The position numbers and the translations under genes were made by a program. Shown piece by piece: positions 36,123 through 45,099 of a DNA stretch of 64,000 nt. The stretch's first letter is position 1. Every line of letters begins with the position of its first letter. Source of the DNA: Chachezhania antarctica (GTDB lineage Bacteria; Pseudomonadota; Alphaproteobacteria; Rhodobacterales; Rhodobacteraceae); NCBI RefSeq assembly GCF_003646465.1, contig NZ_QZEX01000001.1, forward strand, positions 706,236 to 770,235. The letters run 5' to 3'. The notes below the pieces were generated by a model. That model was not told the origin of the DNA. It did no database searches and was given only the letters and a program-made list of their open reading frames with translations.

Positions 36123-37207
36123 TGGGTTGGCGGGCGGCAGAGCTGGCCCGGGCCGCGCGGCTGAAGGCGCTGTTCGAGACGGCCGGGGCAAAGCCGGTCG
36201 AAACCTCGGTGTTGCAACCGGCAGACCTGCTGCTGGACCTTTACGGCGAAGACATGCGCGCGCGGGCCTACGTGACGTGGGATGCGCTGCGGGGCGAGCT
36301 GATGCTGCGCCCGGACTTCACCGTGCCGGTGGTGCAGATGCACATGGAAGGCGGGGCCGATCCGGCGCGCTACACCTATTCGGGCGAGGTCTTCCGGCGG
36401 CAGGAGCAGGATCCGTCGCGGGCCAATGAATATGTCCAGGTGGGCTACGAGGTGTTCGACCGGGTCAACCCGGCGGCCGCCGACGCCGAGGTCTTCGCCC
36501 TGATCGCGCACGGGCTGTCGGAACTGTCGGGCCTGCGCGCGGTGACCGGCGATATCGGCATCCTGACGGCGGCGGTCGAGGGGCTGGAAACATCGTCGGC
36601 CCGCAAGGCGGCGCTCATGCGGCACCTGTGGCGGCCGCGGCGGTTCCGGGCGCTGTTGGACCGCTATTCCGGCAAGACGCCTATGCCGCCGTCGCGCACG
36701 GCGCTGTTGCAGGCGGCCACGACCGTGCCGGCCACCGCGCCCGAGATCGGGCGGCGACAGCTGGTCGAGGTCGAATCCCGGATCGAGACGCTGAAGATCG
36801 ATTCCGCCACGCCGCCGATCGGTGGCGCGGCGCTGTCGGCACTGAACGCGCTTCTGGCGGTGCGCGAGACGATGCCCTTCGCCATGGAACAACTGCGCGA
36901 CATCGCCATCGACCTGCCGGCGATCAGCCCGGCGCTCGACCGGCTGGAGGCACGGGTGGCGGCCTTGCGGACACGGGGCGTGGATGTGGACCGGCTGGAA
37001 TTCGAGGCCTCCTACGGGCGGACCTCGATGGAATATTACGACGGGTTCGTCTTCGGCTTCGTGGCCGAGGCGCGGCCCGATCTGCCCCCCGTGGCCACCG
37101 GCGGGCGCTATGATGCGCTGACGCGGCGGCTGGGGCAGGGGGCCGAGATCCCGGCGGTGGGCGGCGTGATCCGGCCCGGCGTGATGCTGGAACTGGGAGC
37201 GGTCTGA
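36122..37207 (+). CDS. hisZ: ATP phosphoribosyltransferase regulatory subunit
   Basis: A 361-residue HisRS-like paralogue without aminoacylation activity in the family. It keeps class II blocks (MLRPDFTVPVVQMH, YSGEVFRRQEQD, ATGGRYDALTRRLG) and pairs with short-form HisG to make the hetero-octameric first enzyme of histidine synthesis. The start overlaps the hisS stop by one base and its stop overlaps the hisG start the same way, so hisS-hisZ-hisG are one tightly coupled operon. Confidence 0.95.
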   Translation: MGWRAAELARAARLKALFETAGAKPVETSVLQPADLLLDLYGEDMRARAYVTWDALRGELMLRPDFTVPVVQMHMEGGADPARYTYSGEVFRRQEQDPSRANEYVQVGYEVFDRVNPAAADAEVFALIAHGLSELSGLRAVTGDIGILTAAVEGLETSSARKAALMRHLWRPRRFRALLDRYSGKTPMPPSRTALLQAATTVPATAPEIGRRQLVEVESRIETLKIDSATPPIGGAALSALNALLAVRETMPFAMEQLRDIAIDLPAISPALDRLEARVAALRTRGVDVDRLEFEASYGRTSMEYYDGFVFGFVAEARPDLPPVATGGRYDALTRRLGQGAEIPAVGGVIRPGVMLELGAV

Positions 37208-37905
37208 TGGGTGTGAAACTTGGCGTGCCGTCCAAGGGCCGGCTGATGGAAAAGACCTTCGACTGGTTCGAAAAGCGCGGCATCCGGCTGATGCGCGCGG
37301 GGTCGGAGCGGGAGTATTCCGGCGCGGTCGAGGGGATGGACGGCCTCGACCTTGTCCTGCTGTCGGCGGGAGAGATCCCGCGCGAGCTGGCGGCGGGGCG
37401 GATCCACCTGGGTGTGACCGGAACCGACCTGATCTACGAGAAACTGCCGCTGTGGCAGCAGCAGGTGGAAGAGATGGCGCCGATGGGCTTCGGTCAGGCG
37501 GATCTCGTGCTGGCGGTGCCGAAGTTCTGGCGCGATGTCGATACGCTCGACGATCTGGATGCGGCGGCAGCGGCCTTCCGGCGGGTGCATGGCGACCGGC
37601 TGCGGATCGCCACGAAGTATCACCGGCTGGTGCGGGAGTTCCTGACCGAAGGCGGCGTGGCGGATTACGCGCTGGTCGACAGCCAGGGCGCCACCGAAGG
37701 CACAGTGAAGAACGAAACGGCCGAGGCGATTGCCGACATAACCTCGACCGGCGAGACGCTGAAGGCCAACCACCTGAAGGTTCTGTCCGACGGGCCGATC
37801 CTGCGGTCTCAGGCGACGCTGTGGCGAAGCCGCGTGGCGGACTGCACGAACGCGGAACGGCTGGTTCTGAACGACTGCCTCGACCGGGTGCTGGACCCGG
37901 TCTGA
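37207..37905 (+). CDS. hisG: ATP phosphoribosyltransferase, short form
   Basis: A 232-residue catalytic subunit, lacking the C-terminal regulatory domain of long HisG, as expected with hisZ next to it. Visible blocks: KLGVPSKGRLMEKT, HLGVTGTDLIYE and the PRPP-binding ALVDSQGATEGTVKNET. It condenses ATP with PRPP in the first step of histidine synthesis; feedback by histidine acts through HisZ in this family. The gene is coupled to hisZ (TGATG) and ends six bases from the convergent hydrolase gene. Confidence 0.96.
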   Translation: MGVKLGVPSKGRLMEKTFDWFEKRGIRLMRAGSEREYSGAVEGMDGLDLVLLSAGEIPRELAAGRIHLGVTGTDLIYEKLPLWQQQVEEMAPMGFGQADLVLAVPKFWRDVDTLDDLDAAAAAFRRVHGDRLRIATKYHRLVREFLTEGGVADYALVDSQGATEGTVKNETAEAIADITSTGETLKANHLKVLSDGPILRSQATLWRSRVADCTNAERLVLNDCLDRVLDPV

Positions 37906-37911
37906 CGGCGC

Positions 37912-38889
37912 TCAGGCCGCCGCCAGGACGGGACCTTCCAGCAGGCGCATCAGATCTCCGAAATAGCCGCCCGAACGTGCGGGCTGCGTCGGGTCCGACG
38001 TGATCGCGACGGCGAGGTCGCGTGCAGGATGGGCGGCGATGATCTGGCCGCCATAGCCCCTCCCGAACACGTAGCCGGACCGCGTCAGGAACCAGCCGTA
38101 CCCGTAGGAGAGCCCCGACCATGGCGACCGCGTGCGGGGCTGGCGCGAGGCCATGATCCAGTTTTCCGAGATCACCTGCTGCCCATCGTACCGGCCACCA
38201 TCGCGCATCAGAATGGCGATCTTCAGCATGTCGGTCGGGCGCAGGGCCATCTCGTTCCCGCCAAGGTAATAGCCTTGCGGATCGCGGGTCCACGGCGGGA
38301 TCGTGATACCCAGCGGATCGCCAAGGCGTTCTCGGGCAAGCGACAGGAGGCTTTGCCCGGACGCTTCGGCCAGCGCCGCCCCGAGGATGTGGGTCGAGCC
38401 GGTGGAATAGAGCATCCGCGTGCCGGGCTCCGCCTCCATCGGGCGGGAGAGCGCGTTGCCGAGCCAGTTTGGCGAGCTGATCCATTCGCCGTAGTTGGGG
38501 CCGGACGTGCGTTCGAGGCCCGCGCGGAGGGTGACGAGATCCTCCATCGTGATCCGCGCCGCGCCTTCGGTGACGTTGGCAGGCAGGATGGTCGGGGCGA
38601 CGTCTGCCAGCGGTGCATCGACGGAGGCGATTTCGCCACGGTCGATAGCGGCGCCCAGCAGGAGGGCCACTATACTTTTTGAACATGACTTGATGTTGGC
38701 GGGGCGATCAAGCCCGGGACCGCGGGGAGCTTCTGCGAAGATGACGGTATCGCCGCGCCGGATCTGCAGGGAATGGATCTGGTCGAGCGCGCCGATGGCC
38801 GATTGCAGGTCGTCGGTGCGGGCCCGTGCGAATCCGGGTGCGGCAAGTGCCGCGGTGGCGGTGGCGAGAAGGTGTCGGCGGTGGATCAT
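37912..38889 (-). CDS. Exported serine hydrolase, beta-lactamase fold
   Basis: A 325-residue hydrolase with a twin-arginine-like leader (HRRHLLATATAALAAPGFARA). SxxK is intact at S68-K71 (KSCSKSIVALLLG); the second motif reads YST at 161-163 in place of YxN. The third motif region reads GRGYGGQ in place of K/HTG. This variant pattern resembles the NylB/esterase-like branch rather than DD-peptidases. Substrate unknown. ATG 38889 fits the leader. It is convergent with hisG and unrelated in sequence detail to the hydrolases at 1756 and 3176. Confidence 0.88.
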   Translation of the reverse strand: MIHRRHLLATATAALAAPGFARARTDDLQSAIGALDQIHSLQIRRGDTVIFAEAPRGPGLDRPANIKSCSKSIVALLLGAAIDRGEIASVDAPLADVAPTILPANVTEGAARITMEDLVTLRAGLERTSGPNYGEWISSPNWLGNALSRPMEAEPGTRMLYSTGSTHILGAALAEASGQSLLSLARERLGDPLGITIPPWTRDPQGYYLGGNEMALRPTDMLKIAILMRDGGRYDGQQVISENWIMASRQPRTRSPWSGLSYGYGWFLTRSGYVFGRGYGGQIIAAHPARDLAVAITSDPTQPARSGGYFGDLMRLLEGPVLAAA

Positions 38890-38970
38890 ACGTTAAAGAT
38901 GTATGCGCCGGGGCGCGTATCCACCGGTGCGGGGATCACGACTGCGTGGGAGAGGGTACGAAGGGACATC

Positions 38971-39051
38971 GCTTGCGCGCCCGTGACGCCCCGCCCGCCC
39001 ACCCCCGTCGCATGCCTGGGGCATGCTCCTTGGCGCCACGGGCGCGCAAGC
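38971..39051 (+). repeat. Nested palindromic element, copy 3
   Basis: Outer arms 38971-38990 (GCTTGCGCGCCCGTGACGCC) and 39032-39051 pair over 20 bases with one mismatch. The core CCGCCCGCCCACCCCCGTC follows the left arm, then the inner hairpin GCATGCC-TGG-GGCATGC (39010-39026) and TCCTT. It lies in the 355-base gap 38890-39244, which has no gene; the rest of that gap is featureless to me. Confidence 0.8.
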
Positions 39052-39244
39052 CGGGGCCGGTCACGTTGGTTGCGGGATACCGCCGGGGGACAGGGTACGC
39101 GTTACGAATGTGACCGGGCCCGGTCTTGGGGAAAAGATCGGGCGCCCGGGCTGAGGCGCGGCGCGACCTGCGGGATGGTTGCCATGCGGATGTAGCGGAA
39201 ATGTGACGAAACCGGGCCACAGGGCCAGGTTTCTGTGGATAAGC

Positions 39245-40069
39245 CTAGTCGGCCGCCCCGGCGCGCGTGATCCGGCGAAGCGCGGTGCCGAGGCCGGTGG
39301 CGGTCACGAAGAGGCCCGCGGCGGTGCAGACGATGGACGGACCGGCCGGCGTGTCGAAGGCGAAGGCCAGTTGCAACCCGCCGAGCGCCGCGCCGATGGC
39401 GAAGACCGTGGCCAGGAGGGCCATCGCCTCGGGCGTGCGGACCAACGGTCGGGCGGCCGCGGCGGGCAGGATCAGGAGCGCCGTGATCAGCAACACACCC
39501 ACGACCTTCAGCGCCACGGCCACCACGATGGCCAGCGCCAGCGTCAGCCCGAAGGCATCGCGCCCGGGCGCCGATCCGCCCGCGCGGGCGAGGTCGGGCG
39601 ACAGCGTCGCCGTCAGCAGCGCGTTCCACCGCCAGCCCAGAAGCGCCAGCACCAGCCCGGCGCCGATCCAGACGATCAGCAGATCGCCCCGCGTCACAGC
39701 GAGGATATCGCCGAACAGATAGCTCATCAGGTCCAGCCGCACATGGCCCAGCAGGGCGACGGCGACCAGCCCGGCAGCCAGTGCGCTGTGGGCCAGCACC
39801 CCCAGCGCCGTGTCCATCGCCCGCGCCCGTCCGGCCAGTGCCGTGGCGGCCGAGGCCATGGCAAGCGCCGCGATCAGGACAGCGGGCATCGGCGGCATGT
39901 CTGTGGCCAGCGCCAGCGCGATTCCAAGGATCCCGGCATGGGCCGTGGCGTCGCCGAAATAGGCCATCCGGCGCCAGACCACGAAACAGCCAAGGGGCGC
40001 CGCGGCCAGTGCCACGCCAAGCGCCGCGATGTTGGCGCGCAGGAAGAAATCGTCGAACATTTGTATCAC
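39245..40069 (-). CDS. znuB: Zinc ABC transporter permease
   Basis: A 274-residue ABC-3 type permease with eight to nine hydrophobic segments. Family blocks: LGCFVVWRRMAYFGDATAHAGILG near the N-terminus (read in parts) and SALAAGLVAVALLGHVRLDLMSYLFGD in the middle. It forms the inner-membrane channel for Zn2+ with ZnuC and ZnuA. The start is taken as GTG 40069, overlapping the znuC stop as GTGA; ATG three codons later is possible. Confidence 0.93.
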   Translation of the reverse strand: MIQMFDDFFLRANIAALGVALAAAPLGCFVVWRRMAYFGDATAHAGILGIALALATDMPPMPAVLIAALAMASAATALAGRARAMDTALGVLAHSALAAGLVAVALLGHVRLDLMSYLFGDILAVTRGDLLIVWIGAGLVLALLGWRWNALLTATLSPDLARAGGSAPGRDAFGLTLALAIVVAVALKVVGVLLITALLILPAAAARPLVRTPEAMALLATVFAIGAALGGLQLAFAFDTPAGPSIVCTAAGLFVTATGLGTALRRITRAGAAD

Positions 40070-40839
40070 TCGGCCAGGCGCAGGGCCGGGGCATGGCGCG
40101 GGGTGTCACCGGGACTGCGGAGCGCCGTCACCTCGGGTGCGACGTCGCCGATCAGGGCGCGATAGGCGTCGGAGGAGGCAACTTCGGCGGCCGAGCCCTG
40201 CACCACGACCGTGCCGTCCAGCAGCACGATCCGGTCAGAGGCCGACATGACGACGCCCAGGTCGTGGCTGACCATCAGCACGGCGCAGCCCAGATCGCGG
40301 CGCGCGGCCTCGATCGCGCGGTAGAAAGCGGCGGTGCCTTCGGCGTCGAGCCCCTGTGTCGGCTCGTCCAGCAGCAGGAGTTGCGGACGGTTCAGGAGCG
40401 CGCGCGCCAGAAGCACGCGCTGACGCTGCCCGCCGGACAGGTCGGCCAGCTGCCTCTTGGCCAGCCGGTCCGTCCCCGTGCGGGTGAGGGCCTGGGCCAC
40501 CGAATCGCGCCCGGCGCGGCGGGGCAGGTTCAGGAACCGGGTCACGGTCATCGGCAACGTGGGATCGAGCGCCAGGCTTTGCGGGACGTAGCCCACCCGC
40601 AGCCCGGGCATCGTTCCGATCGTGCCGGCGTCGGGCGTCACCGCGCCGATCAGGCTGCGCAGCAGCGTCGACTTACCCGAGCCATTGCGGCCGATGATCG
40701 TCACGATCTCGCCCGCGGCGACATTCAGCGACACGTCCCGCAGGACGCGCGCGGACCCCAGCCGGACGGAGAGCGCGCGGATCGTCACCACCGATTCCGC
40801 CGCCTCAGGCCGTTGGACGTATTTCAGGCCGGCCTTCAC
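40066..40839 (-). CDS. znuC: Zinc ABC transporter ATP-binding protein
   Basis: A 257-residue ABC ATPase. Walker A GRNGSGKST, signature LSGGQRQRVLLARAL, Walker B LLLLDEPTQGLD and the switch His in MVSHDLG are all present. It drives Zn2+ import. The start is GTG 40839, overlapping the zur stop as GTGA; the frame is open further upstream inside zur. Order zur-znuC-znuB on one transcript is typical for alphaproteobacteria. Confidence 0.94.
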   Translation of the reverse strand: MKAGLKYVQRPEAAESVVTIRALSVRLGSARVLRDVSLNVAAGEIVTIIGRNGSGKSTLLRSLIGAVTPDAGTIGTMPGLRVGYVPQSLALDPTLPMTVTRFLNLPRRAGRDSVAQALTRTGTDRLAKRQLADLSGGQRQRVLLARALLNRPQLLLLDEPTQGLDAEGTAAFYRAIEAARRDLGCAVLMVSHDLGVVMSASDRIVLLDGTVVVQGSAAEVASSDAYRALIGDVAPEVTALRSPGDTPRHAPALRLAE

Positions 40840-41339
40840 GGGCGGTCCCCGCCTTCGCTGCACGCGGGGCACAGGCCTTCGGCTTCGACCACGCGGGTTT
40901 CGACGACAAAGCCCGAAGCCGCGGCGGCATCGGTCAGCCCGTCCGTCGACCGGTCGCCTTCGGCTTCGGCCACCGTGCGACACTGGCGGCAGATCAGGAA
41001 GGCCGGGACATGAGAGGCATCGCCCGCGTCATGGTCGGCCAGAAGCATGCAGGCGGCATAGGCGTTCAGGCGCTCGATCCGGTGGATCAGCCCGGCGCGC
41101 AAAAGGAAGTCGAGCGCACGGTAGACGGTCGGCGGCTGCACGCTGTGCCCGCCTTTTCCAAGGATTTCGAGGATGTCATAGGCGCCCATCGCCTGATGGC
41201 CCTGCAACAGGATCTCGTACACCCGCCGCCGGGCGGGGGTGAATTGCAGCTTGGCATCGTGGCAGCGCGATTCGGCCCGTTCCAGGGCGTCGTCGATGCA
41301 GCCTGAATGGTCGTGTGCTTCGAATCCCAGTGCGGTCAC
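40836..41339 (-). CDS. zur: Zinc uptake regulator Zur (Fur family)
   Basis: A 167-residue Fur-family repressor. The winged-helix domain holds FTPARRRVYEILLQGH and PPTVYRALDFLLRAGLIHRIE. The C-terminal part has metal-ligand candidates: HDAGDASHVPAFLICRQC and the CPAC pair near the end, as expected for the structural zinc site. With Zn2+ bound it would repress znuA and its own operon. The start is GTG 41339 with ACGGAGG six bases upstream; an ATG-less extension to 41390 is unlikely and would overlap the operator. Confidence 0.93.
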   Translation of the reverse strand: MTALGFEAHDHSGCIDDALERAESRCHDAKLQFTPARRRVYEILLQGHQAMGAYDILEILGKGGHSVQPPTVYRALDFLLRAGLIHRIERLNAYAACMLLADHDAGDASHVPAFLICRQCRTVAEAEGDRSTDGLTDAAAASGFVVETRVVEAEGLCPACSEGGDRP

Positions 41340-41370
41340 GTCGAGCCTCCGTTCGTGTCGGATGGGGATT

Positions 41371-41388
41371 GATACAGTATAACATATC
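41371..41388. promoter_or_regulatory. Zur operator between zur and znuA
   Basis: GATACAGTATAACATATC; on the minus strand it contains the half-site ATGTTATA known from Zur boxes, with a degenerate second half. It sits 32 bases before the zur start and 46 bases before the znuA start, so it can control both directions. Confidence 0.65.
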
Positions 41389-41433
41389 ACCTATCAAGCG
41401 CCCTCGGTTCCTATTTCATTGCCGGAGATCCCG

Positions 41434-42555
41434 ATGACCCACCAGACACCATTCCCCGCGCGCTGCACCCCGTGGACGACGGCGCGGCGGAGCCTTGCCG
41501 CGCTGGCCACAGTCTGTCTTGGCTCCGGCGCGCTGGCCGGGCCTGCGGTGACGACCGACATCGCGCCGGTCCAGTCGCTTGTCGCGCAGGTCATGGACGG
41601 CGTGGGCACGCCCGCGCTTCTGGTTCCGCAGGACGCTTCGCCGCACATGCTGTCGCTGAAGCCAAGCCAGGCGAAATCGCTGTCACAGGCGGATCTGGTG
41701 ATCTGGGTCGGACCGGACCTGACGCCGTGGCTGGAGAAGTCGCTGGACAGCCTCGCGCCCGATGCCGTGCGCCTGACGTTGCTGGAAGAGGACGGGTTCG
41801 AACCGCTGCCGTTCCGCGAGGGGCTGGCCGGCCATGACGACCACGATGCGCATGACGATGACCATGCAGGGGAAGATCACGACGGTCACGACGACCATTC
41901 CGATCACGCCGACGACGGTCACGACGATCACGACGAGGAAGCTCATGACGATCACTCCGGGCACGGTCACGACGACCATGGCGACCACGGCGACCATGAG
42001 GACCACGCCGCAGAGGGCCATGCCGGTCACGACCACGGTGACGAGGACCCGCATGCGTGGCTCGACCCGACCGTTGCGCAAGCCTGGCTGGGCCTGATCG
42101 CCGCGCATCTGGCAGAGGTCGATCCCGACAACGCCGCGATCTACACCGCCAATGCGGAGAGGGCACAGGCGGCCCTGACCGCTCTGGACGAACGGCTGCA
42201 GGCGCAACTGGCGCCGGCGCAAACCGTGGCCTTCGTCACGGATCATGACGCGTTCCAGTATTTCGAGCGTCACTACGGGCTCGACTGGGTGGGGTCCGTC
42301 TCTGGCGGGGACGCCGCGGCCCCGGGTCCGCGCCGGATCGCAGAACTGCAGGAGGCGATGGCAGATCACGGCGTCCGCTGCGCCTTCGGGGAGCCGCAGG
42401 CCAGCGACAGGCTGCTGCGTGCCGCGACGGACGGGACCGGAATCACGCTTGGAACGATGGATCCGATCGGCCGCAACCTGACCCTTGGGCCGGATCTTTA
42501 CCCGACGTTGCTGACCGATCTCGCAGGCGCGTTGACCGCCTGCGCGGCACAGTGA
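41434..42555 (+). CDS. znuA: Zinc ABC transporter substrate-binding protein with long His/Asp loop
   Basis: A 373-residue periplasmic Zn2+-binding protein (A-1/ZnuA family) with a leader ending near GALAG. Metal ligands expected in the family lie at QDASPHM, DPHAWLDP and the second-lobe HDAFQYFERHYG. Between them is a very acidic, His-rich loop, residues about 134-206, in which I count 21 His separated mostly by Asp. Such loops bind extra zinc and are thought to gather metal. ATG 41434 follows CCGGAGA. It is divergent from zur-znuC-znuB across a Zur box. The repeated GAC/CAC codons in the loop form an impure microsatellite at 41833-42050. Confidence 0.95.
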   Translation: MTHQTPFPARCTPWTTARRSLAALATVCLGSGALAGPAVTTDIAPVQSLVAQVMDGVGTPALLVPQDASPHMLSLKPSQAKSLSQADLVIWVGPDLTPWLEKSLDSLAPDAVRLTLLEEDGFEPLPFREGLAGHDDHDAHDDDHAGEDHDGHDDHSDHADDGHDDHDEEAHDDHSGHGHDDHGDHGDHEDHAAEGHAGHDHGDEDPHAWLDPTVAQAWLGLIAAHLAEVDPDNAAIYTANAERAQAALTALDERLQAQLAPAQTVAFVTDHDAFQYFERHYGLDWVGSVSGGDAAAPGPRRIAELQEAMADHGVRCAFGEPQASDRLLRAATDGTGITLGTMDPIGRNLTLGPDLYPTLLTDLAGALTACAAQ

Positions 42556-42570
42556 TGTGAATGTGCCGCG
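42543..42570 (+). terminator. Possible terminator hairpin of znuA
   Basis: CGCGGCACA and TGTGCCGCG form a perfect nine-base stem overlapping the znuA stop codon. No T-run follows, so termination is uncertain. About 20 bases on, CTTGAAG (42593-42599) could be part of a heat-shock or housekeeping promoter for clpP, without a convincing -10. Confidence 0.35.
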
Positions 42571-42676
42571 GGCCGGGTTCCGTGCGGCGCCTCTTGAAGC
42601 CCCCAAGACGCGATACTAAGACTCAGTTAACGCATTTCCGGCTATGTTGCCGGTGCTAATAAAAGGGGCAGGCGCC

Positions 42677-43297
42677 ATGAAGGACCCGATCTCGCAATTG
42701 ACCAGCTTCGTGATCCCGACGGTGGAGGAAACCACCGCTCGCGGTTCCGTTCGGTACGACATCTTCTCGCGCCTGTTGAAGGAGCGGATCATTTTCGTTG
42801 CCGGCCCGATCCAGGACGACATGGCGACGATCATCGTTGCCCAGCTGCTGTTCCTGGAAGCGGAAAGCCCGTCGAAGGAAATCTCCATGTATATCAACAG
42901 CCCCGGGGGCATCGTGACCTCGGGCCTGTCGATCTACGACACCATGCAGTACATCAAGCCCAAGGTCGCGACCGTCTGCATCGGGCAGGCCTGTTCCATG
43001 GGGTCGCTGCTGCTTGTCGGCGGGGAGCCGGGCATGCGCATGTCGCTGCCCAACAGCCGGATCATGGTCCACCAGCCGTCGGGCGGGTACCAGGGCCAGG
43101 CGTCGGACATCATGATTCACGCGGCCGAGACTCAGAAGCTGAAGGACCGGCTGTACGAGATCTACACCAAGCATACAGGCCAGCCCAAGGACGTGGTCGA
43201 ACGTGCGCTGGACCGCGACAACTTCATGTCCCCGGAAGAGGCGAAGGACTGGGGCCATATCGACGAGATCGTCGAACATCGCGGTACGGAAGAGTAG
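42677..43297 (+). CDS. clpP: ATP-dependent Clp protease proteolytic subunit
   Basis: A 206-residue serine protease subunit with catalytic triad S107 (QACSMGS), H132 (MVHQPSGG) and D181 (DRDNF). It assembles into two seven-membered rings that degrade proteins unfolded by ClpX or ClpA. ATG 42677 is chosen because the family begins at about this residue; an upstream ATG at 42644 adds an untypical extension. clpX follows 400 bases later on the same strand. Confidence 0.96.
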   Translation: MKDPISQLTSFVIPTVEETTARGSVRYDIFSRLLKERIIFVAGPIQDDMATIIVAQLLFLEAESPSKEISMYINSPGGIVTSGLSIYDTMQYIKPKVATVCIGQACSMGSLLLVGGEPGMRMSLPNSRIMVHQPSGGYQGQASDIMIHAAETQKLKDRLYEIYTKHTGQPKDVVERALDRDNFMSPEEAKDWGHIDEIVEHRGTEE

Positions 43298-43697
43298 GAT
43301 CGCTATCCGCGGCGCCTCTGGTGCCGCGGATGTCCCGCAACGTGCCGATGTTGCAGGCGAACCGGCCGTGATGGCAGTGTGTGACGTTACGTCACTTTGG
43401 TTTCCCGGCCGACGCGGCGGCACATTGTACGAACCGGGCCGGTGTGCCATACGCCGGATCCTGGGCCCGGTTGTAGTCCTGCGCGCGGCCGCCCGACAGC
43501 TTGCGCGTCTTAACCATTTGCTATGCGCGGGCCTTTACCGGTCCGGGCATTTTGAGATTGTAGTGAAAAAGGTGCTGTCCTAGATTGTCATGACGCCGGA
43601 ACCGCAAGGCACAAGAACAGCAGCAGGCGGTGACTTCCGGCAATGACGGGGGCAAGTTGGACGTCGAAGCCCGAAAGGGAAGCCCGAAAGGTAGATC
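43298..43697. other. Gene-free clpP-clpX spacer
   Basis: A 400-base gap without a credible gene. It holds the palindrome at 43381, and a nine-base inverted repeat AACCGGGCC (43432-43440)/GGCCCGGTT (43464-43472) that may end the clpP transcript. A less G+C-rich stretch (about 43500-43580, with CTTAACCATTTGC and TTGAGATTGTAGTG) is the likely clpX promoter region. Confidence 0.5.
43381..43395. promoter_or_regulatory. Perfect 15-base palindrome GTGACGTTACGTCAC
   Basis: Two GTGACGT arms around a single T, 303 bases upstream of clpX and 84 bases after clpP. The symmetry and length suggest a dimeric regulator's operator. I cannot name the regulator. Confidence 0.4.
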
Positions 43698-44966
43698 ATG
43701 GCGACGAATTCTAGCGGCGACAGCAAGAACACTCTCTATTGCAGCTTCTGCGGCAAGAGCCAGCACGAGGTACGCAAGCTGATTGCCGGGCCGACGGTGT
43801 TCATCTGTGATGAATGCGTCGAGCTGTGCATGGACATCATCCGCGAGGAAACGAAAGCCGCCGGGCTGAAAACCTCGGACGGCGTGCCATCGCCCAAGGA
43901 TATATGCGATGTTCTTGACGATTACGTGATTGGTCAGGCCCGCGCGAAACGCGTGCTCTCGGTCGCCGTGCACAACCACTACAAACGCCTGAACCATTCC
44001 CAGAAGGCCGGCGCGGATATCGAACTGGCAAAATCCAACATCCTGCTGATCGGCCCCACGGGCTGCGGCAAGACGCTGCTGGCCCAAACGCTGGCGCGCA
44101 TTTTGGATGTGCCTTTCACGATGGCCGATGCCACGACGCTGACCGAAGCGGGCTATGTGGGCGAAGATGTGGAAAACATCATCCTCAAGCTGCTGCAGTC
44201 CAGCGAATACAATGTCGAACGCGCGCAGCGCGGGATCGTCTATATCGACGAAGTCGACAAGATCACCCGCAAGTCCGAAAACCCGTCGATCACGCGGGAC
44301 GTTTCGGGCGAAGGCGTGCAGCAGGCCCTGCTGAAACTGATGGAAGGCACCGTCGCCTCCGTTCCGCCGCAAGGTGGGCGCAAGCATCCCCAGCAGGAAT
44401 TCCTGCAGGTGGACACGACGAACATCCTTTTCATCTGCGGCGGCGCCTTTGCCGGGCTCGACCGGATCATTTCGCAACGCCACAAGGGTTCGGCCATGGG
44501 CTTTGGAGCCGATGTGCGCGACAAGGACGAACGCAATATCGGCGAGATCTTCGAGGATCTGGAACCCGAAGACCTGCTGAAATTCGGCCTGATCCCGGAA
44601 TTCGTCGGCCGTCTGCCGGTTCTGGCAACGCTGGAAGACCTGGACGAAGACGCGCTGGTGACGATCCTGACATCGCCCAAGAACGCGCTGGTCAAGCAGT
44701 ACCAGCGCCTGTTCGAACTGGAAGATACCGAACTGGTCTTCACCGACGACGCGCTGACGGCCATCGCCAAGCGCGCCATCGAACGCAAGACCGGTGCACG
44801 GGGCCTCCGTTCCATCCTCGAGGACATCCTGCTCGACACGATGTTCGATCTGCCCAGCCTCGACAGCGTGACCAAGGTCGTCGTGAACGAGGAATCGGCC
44901 ATGTCGGATGCGGCGCCGCTGATGATCCATGCCGACGCGGAACGCGAACCGGCCACGGCAGGCTGA
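43698..44966 (+). CDS. clpX: ATP-dependent Clp protease ATP-binding subunit ClpX
   Basis: A 422-residue AAA+ unfoldase. The N-terminal zinc domain has C15, C18, C37 and C40. Walker A is GPTGCGKT, Walker B YIDEVDKI, followed by the sensor region ([10 protein letters not shown]) and the C-terminal lid ending in the MFDLPS region. It unfolds substrates and feeds them to ClpP; in alphaproteobacteria it also drives cell-cycle proteolysis. ATG 43698 follows GAAAGGT. A hairpin with a short T-run lies 16 bases after the stop. Confidence 0.97.
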   Translation: MATNSSGDSKNTLYCSFCGKSQHEVRKLIAGPTVFICDECVELCMDIIREETKAAGLKTSDGVPSPKDICDVLDDYVIGQARAKRVLSVAVHNHYKRLNHSQKAGADIELAKSNILLIGPTGCGKTLLAQTLARILDVPFTMADATTLTEAGYVGEDVENIILKLLQSSEYNVERAQRGIVYIDEVDKITRKSENPSITRDVSGEGVQQALLKLMEGTVASVPPQGGRKHPQQEFLQVDTTNILFICGGAFAGLDRIISQRHKGSAMGFGADVRDKDERNIGEIFEDLEPEDLLKFGLIPEFVGRLPVLATLEDLDEDALVTILTSPKNALVKQYQRLFELEDTELVFTDDALTAIAKRAIERKTGARGLRSILEDILLDTMFDLPSLDSVTKVVVNEESAMSDAAPLMIHADAEREPATAG

Positions 44967-44982
44967 TTCCACAGTCCTTGAA

Positions 44983-45004
44983 GGCGCTGCCCAAGGCGGC
45001 GCTT
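44983..45004 (+). terminator. Probable clpX terminator
   Basis: GGCGCTGCC-CAA-GGCGGCGC forms an eight-base stem with one wobble, followed by TTTCCC, 16 bases after the clpX stop. Confidence 0.5.
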
Positions 45005-45099
45005 TCCCGCCCTGCGCCCCCGTGTCGCCGGGCAGGGCCACTGGACCTTCGCCCGGCTTTGCGCCATATCTTGTCAGGTCAAAAGGCCCGGAGGGATCG

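Noticed and set aside
42593-42620. Heat-shock (RpoH) promoter before clpP
   Set aside because: CTTGAAG fits a -35, but no matching -10 lies at the required distance, so I do not list it as a feature.
43203-43583. Open frame of 126 codons between clpP and clpX
   Set aside because: It overlaps the end of clpP in another frame and has no ribosome site or recognisable composition.
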